8,138 nt of DNA from an uncultured Zetaproteobacteria bacterium (lineage in GTDB: Bacteria > Pseudomonadota > Zetaproteobacteria > Mariprofundales > Mariprofundaceae), in the NCBI GenBank assembly GCA_947311795.1, contig CAMZLX010000022.1:1-8138 (forward strand). The letters are read 5' to 3'. Below, one piece after another: positions 6,472 to 8,138 of the stretch; positions within the stretch are counted from its first letter, which is position 1; each line of letters begins with the position of its first letter. The notes under the pieces were generated by a model, which was not told where the DNA came from, did not search any database, and worked only from the letters and a program-made list of their open reading frames with translations. Made by a program: the position numbers and the translations under genes.

Positions 6472-6774
6472 CTACTTACCATAAACGGCATTCAAACCTT
6501 CAAGCAATAAGGTTTCGCGGGTTCTTCCTTTTGAAACAAAGGCATCAGGGTCTTCGCCCACATCAAGCAATGATGTTCGGGCATACGCTTGTTTGTCTGC
6601 ATCCGTCATTTTTCGCCAAATCGCACGGTTCATCGCAGTATCTTCTTGGCTTTGCATCATGGATGTTTGGCGTTGCTCAATATCTTTACTGGCACAACCA
6701 AAAAGTGGCAGTGTCAAACACACTGCCACCCCAAATAGAAAACCACGAAAGGGTTTAATAACGATAGTGGTCAA
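6472..6774 (-). CDS. Small predicted lipoprotein of unknown function
   Basis: I do not recognise this protein. With a TTG start at 6774 it has 100 residues: Lys7 and Arg10, a hydrophobic core (about 12-25), then a lipobox LFGC with lipidated Cys27 followed by Ala28. Asp is absent at +2, so outer-membrane sorting is expected. The mature 74 residues are polar and probably helical (for example AIWRKMTDADKQAYA and RETLLLEGLNAVYG), ending in Gly-Lys, with no known motif. TTG at 6774 is preferred because AAGGA at 6785-6789 precedes it by ten bases and the signal peptide then has normal length; GTG at 6801 would add nine residues. There is no ATG. The gene overlaps the ahcY end by 20 bases and contains the ahcY terminator, so its expression is uncertain. 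The lipobox and protein-like composition argue that it is real, but it could be decaying. Confidence 0.65.
   Translation of the reverse strand: MTTIVIKPFRGFLFGVAVCLTLPLFGCASKDIEQRQTSMMQSQEDTAMNRAIWRKMTDADKQAYARTSLLDVGEDPDAFVSKGRTRETLLLEGLNAVYGK
6700..6729 (-). terminator. Intrinsic terminator downstream of ahcY, inside the lipoprotein gene
   Basis: On the minus strand GTGGCAGTGT (6729-6720) pairs perfectly with ACACTGCCAC (6714-6705) around the loop GTTTG, and five Ts follow at once (6704-6700). This is a textbook Rho-independent terminator, 25 bases past the ahcY stop. It lies wholly inside the lipoprotein coding sequence, in codons 16-25 counted from the TTG start, so it encodes most of the signal peptide core. 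On the plus strand no T-tract follows the stem, so it should not stop sdaA transcripts. Confidence 0.85.
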
Positions 6775-8050
6775 CTTTGTATGGTCCTTCAACAGGCACA
6801 CTGATGTAGTCGGCTTGTTCTTGGCTTAATTCAGTCAAGTTCACACCGATTTTTGCAAGGTGTAAACGGGCAACCTTTTCATCCAAACGTTTAGGCAACA
6901 CATACACTTCATTACCATAGTTCGCATGGTTTTCCCAAAGCTCAATTTGTGCCATCACTTGGTTGGTGAATGATGCTGACATCACAAAGCTTGGGTGCCC
7001 TGTAGCACAACCAAGGTTCACCAAACGACCTTCAGCAAGCAGCGTAATACGCGAACCATCGGGGAAGATAATTTGGTCAACCTGAGGTTTCACATTTTCC
7101 CATTCATATTGTTTCAAAGAAGCCACATCGATTTCATTATCAAAATGCCCAATATTACAAACAATGGACTGGTCTTTCATATTCACCATATGCTCATGCT
7201 GAATCACATGGTAATTGCCTGTAGTGGTCACAAAAATGTCGCCCAATTTACAAGCATCATTCATATCAACCACACGATAACCTTCCATCGCAGCTTGAAG
7301 CGCACAGATTGGGTCAATTTCTGTTACCCAAACCGTTGCACCCATGCCTCTAAACGCTTGCGCACAGCCTTTACCCACATCTCCATAACCCAAAACAACC
7401 GCAATTTTGCCTGCAATCATCACATCGGTAGCGCGCTTGATGCCATCAAGTAAAGACTCACGGCAACCATACAAGTTATCAAATTTCGATTTGGTTACAG
7501 AGTCATTCACATTAATCGCAGGTACTTTAAGCTTGCCTTCTTTCGCCATTTCATAAAGGCGGTGTACACCTGTGGTGGTTTCTTCAGATAAACCTTTGAT
7601 ATCTTTCAATAATTCAGGGTATTTATCATGAATAAGTTGGGTAACATCACCACCGTCATCAAGAATCAAGTTTGGTGTCCAACCATCAGGACCATGAACA
7701 GTTTGTTCAATGCACCACCAAAACTCTTCATCTGTCTCGCCTTTCCAAGCAAATGTTGGAATGCCAGCTTGTACCATGGCTGCTGCGGCTTGGTCTTGTG
7801 TTGAAAAGATATTACATGATGACCAACGCACTTCTGCGCCCAAATCAACCAATGTTTCCATCAATACAGCCGTTTGAATCGTCATGTGTAAACAACCGAC
7901 GATACGCGCACCAGCCAATGGTTTTTTACCAGCATATTCTTCACGCAATGCCATCAAACCTGGCATTTCTGTTTCCGCAATTTTAACTTCTTTGCGGCCC
8001 CATGCTGCCAATGACATATCGGCAACTTTATAATCTGTAAATTCAGACAT
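6755..8050 (-). CDS. ahcY: Adenosylhomocysteinase (S-adenosylhomocysteine hydrolase)
   Basis: AhcY splits S-adenosylhomocysteine, the inhibitory by-product of SAM-dependent methylation, into adenosine and homocysteine using tightly bound NAD, in the cytoplasm. Family motifs are GCLHMTIQTAVLMETL (52-67), WSSCNIFSTQDQAAAAM (76-92), DDGGDVTQLI (131-140), SEETTTGVHRLY (155-166), VNDSVTKSKFDN (181-192), the NAD loop GYGDVGKGCAQAFRG (221-235), EIDPICALQAAMEGY (244-258), GNIGHFDNEID-like CNIGHFDNEID (298-308), and the C-terminal GPYKVDHYRY, which reaches NAD of the neighbouring subunit. Length is 431 residues, close to the human enzyme and without the roughly 40-residue insert of many bacterial homologues. 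ATG at 8050 is chosen because AGGAG lies seven bases upstream; an in-frame ATG at 8056 is too close to it. It is oriented against sdaA and ends in an intrinsic terminator. Confidence 0.98.
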   Translation of the reverse strand: MSEFTDYKVADMSLAAWGRKEVKIAETEMPGLMALREEYAGKKPLAGARIVGCLHMTIQTAVLMETLVDLGAEVRWSSCNIFSTQDQAAAAMVQAGIPTFAWKGETDEEFWWCIEQTVHGPDGWTPNLILDDGGDVTQLIHDKYPELLKDIKGLSEETTTGVHRLYEMAKEGKLKVPAINVNDSVTKSKFDNLYGCRESLLDGIKRATDVMIAGKIAVVLGYGDVGKGCAQAFRGMGATVWVTEIDPICALQAAMEGYRVVDMNDACKLGDIFVTTTGNYHVIQHEHMVNMKDQSIVCNIGHFDNEIDVASLKQYEWENVKPQVDQIIFPDGSRITLLAEGRLVNLGCATGHPSFVMSASFTNQVMAQIELWENHANYGNEVYVLPKRLDEKVARLHLAKIGVNLTELSQEQADYISVPVEGPYKVDHYRY

Positions 8051-8057
8051 TCTCATA

Positions 8058-8062
8058 CTCCT
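8058..8062 (-). promoter_or_regulatory. Ribosome binding site of ahcY
   Basis: AGGAG on the minus strand lies seven bases before the ATG at 8050. The other in-frame ATG at 8056 starts only one base after it, so this site selects the 431-residue form beginning MSEFTDYK. Confidence 0.8.
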
Positions 8063-8090
8063 ATATTCACCACGATTAACATGGTATAAA

Positions 8091-8119
8091 AAAATATGAG
8101 CACCGTTGTTTTTATTCAA
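8091..8119 (-). promoter_or_regulatory. Weak candidate promoter of ahcY
   Basis: On the minus strand TTGAAT (8119-8114) and TATTTT (8096-8091) are separated by 17 bases, which would start transcription near 8084 and give a leader of about 34 bases. The -10 box is a weak match in a T-rich stretch where such boxes occur by chance. The leader between it and ahcY shows no obvious riboswitch, but the window ends at 8138 and a more distal promoter may exist. Confidence 0.35.
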
Positions 8120-8138
8120 ACGACTGAGCCTAACGACG

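Noticed and set aside
6705..6729. The hairpin as a bidirectional terminator also serving sdaA
   Set aside because: On the plus strand the stem is followed by CCCAAATAG with no T-tract, and it lies about 240 bases past the sdaA stop.
6531..6829. Plus-strand small frames opposite the lipoprotein gene
   Set aside because: They lack a signal sequence, Shine-Dalgarno or recognisable composition, and run through the ahcY end and the terminator. The minus-strand frame has a proper lipobox.
8051..8119. Longer ahcY start giving 454 residues
   Set aside because: The extra 23 residues are not typical of the family and include the promoter-like and Shine-Dalgarno region. AGGAG at 8058-8062 is correctly spaced for the ATG at 8050.
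8051..8138. Possible SAH riboswitch in the ahcY leader
   Set aside because: The known SAH aptamer precedes ahcY in many proteobacteria, but here the visible 88 bases are AT-rich and show neither its GC-rich core nor its characteristic helices. The region beyond 8138 cannot be assessed.
1..8138. Mobile elements, CRISPR arrays, tRNA or rRNA genes, prophage or defence genes
   Set aside because: No terminal repeats, spaced direct repeats, cloverleaf-like sequences or transposase, integrase or defence motifs were seen. Nearly every base is covered by intact housekeeping genes.

Overview
This window looks like chromosomal housekeeping DNA from a Gram-negative proteobacterium. The support is an E. 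coli-type DgkA, a UbiA of the ubiquinone pathway, a type 2 L-serine dehydratase and a probable lipoprotein with a lipobox. GC is moderate (about 45 percent by eye). PurF is the Bacillus-type form, with a propeptide and [4Fe-4S] cysteines, rather than the cluster-free E. coli type. That argues against an enteric-like gammaproteobacterium and fits a deeper or microaerophilic lineage; Zetaproteobacteria are one possibility, held with low confidence. I see no IS element, integrase, CRISPR array, tRNA, rRNA or clear horizontal-transfer signature.

Left block, bases 1-5001, plus strand: a tightly packed gene train. It holds the tail of an unidentified gene (possibly radA), cvpA, purF, dgkA, ubiA, hemC and rdgB. 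Gaps run from 17 bases down to 8-base overlaps, and there are two ATGA stop/start overlaps (cvpA/purF and purF/dgkA). I see no terminator inside it, so it is probably one operon. It joins purine synthesis (PurF), nucleotide-pool cleaning (RdgB), lipid recycling (DgkA), ubiquinone (UbiA) and heme (HemC), which are unrelated growth functions rather than one pathway.

Middle, 5002-6467, plus strand: sdaA. It has a recognisable promoter (TTGACC, 17 bases, TATTGT) and a near-perfect Shine-Dalgarno. Just upstream of the promoter lies a bipartite sequence complementary to that Shine-Dalgarno. This raises the possibility that only read-through mRNA from the rdgB side has a masked ribosome site.

Right block, 6472-8138, minus strand: ahcY (S-adenosylhomocysteine hydrolase), followed by an overlapping small lipoprotein gene that converges on sdaA with a 4-base gap. 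The clearest unusual feature is a canonical intrinsic terminator for ahcY (10-bp perfect stem, 5-base loop, five Us). It lies inside the lipoprotein gene, and its stem-loop encodes the hydrophobic core of the signal peptide.

No wholly new system is evident. The points worth a second look are the terminator inside a coding sequence, the possible transcript-dependent masking of the sdaA ribosome site, and two likely oxygen-sensitive [4Fe-4S] enzymes in a short stretch.
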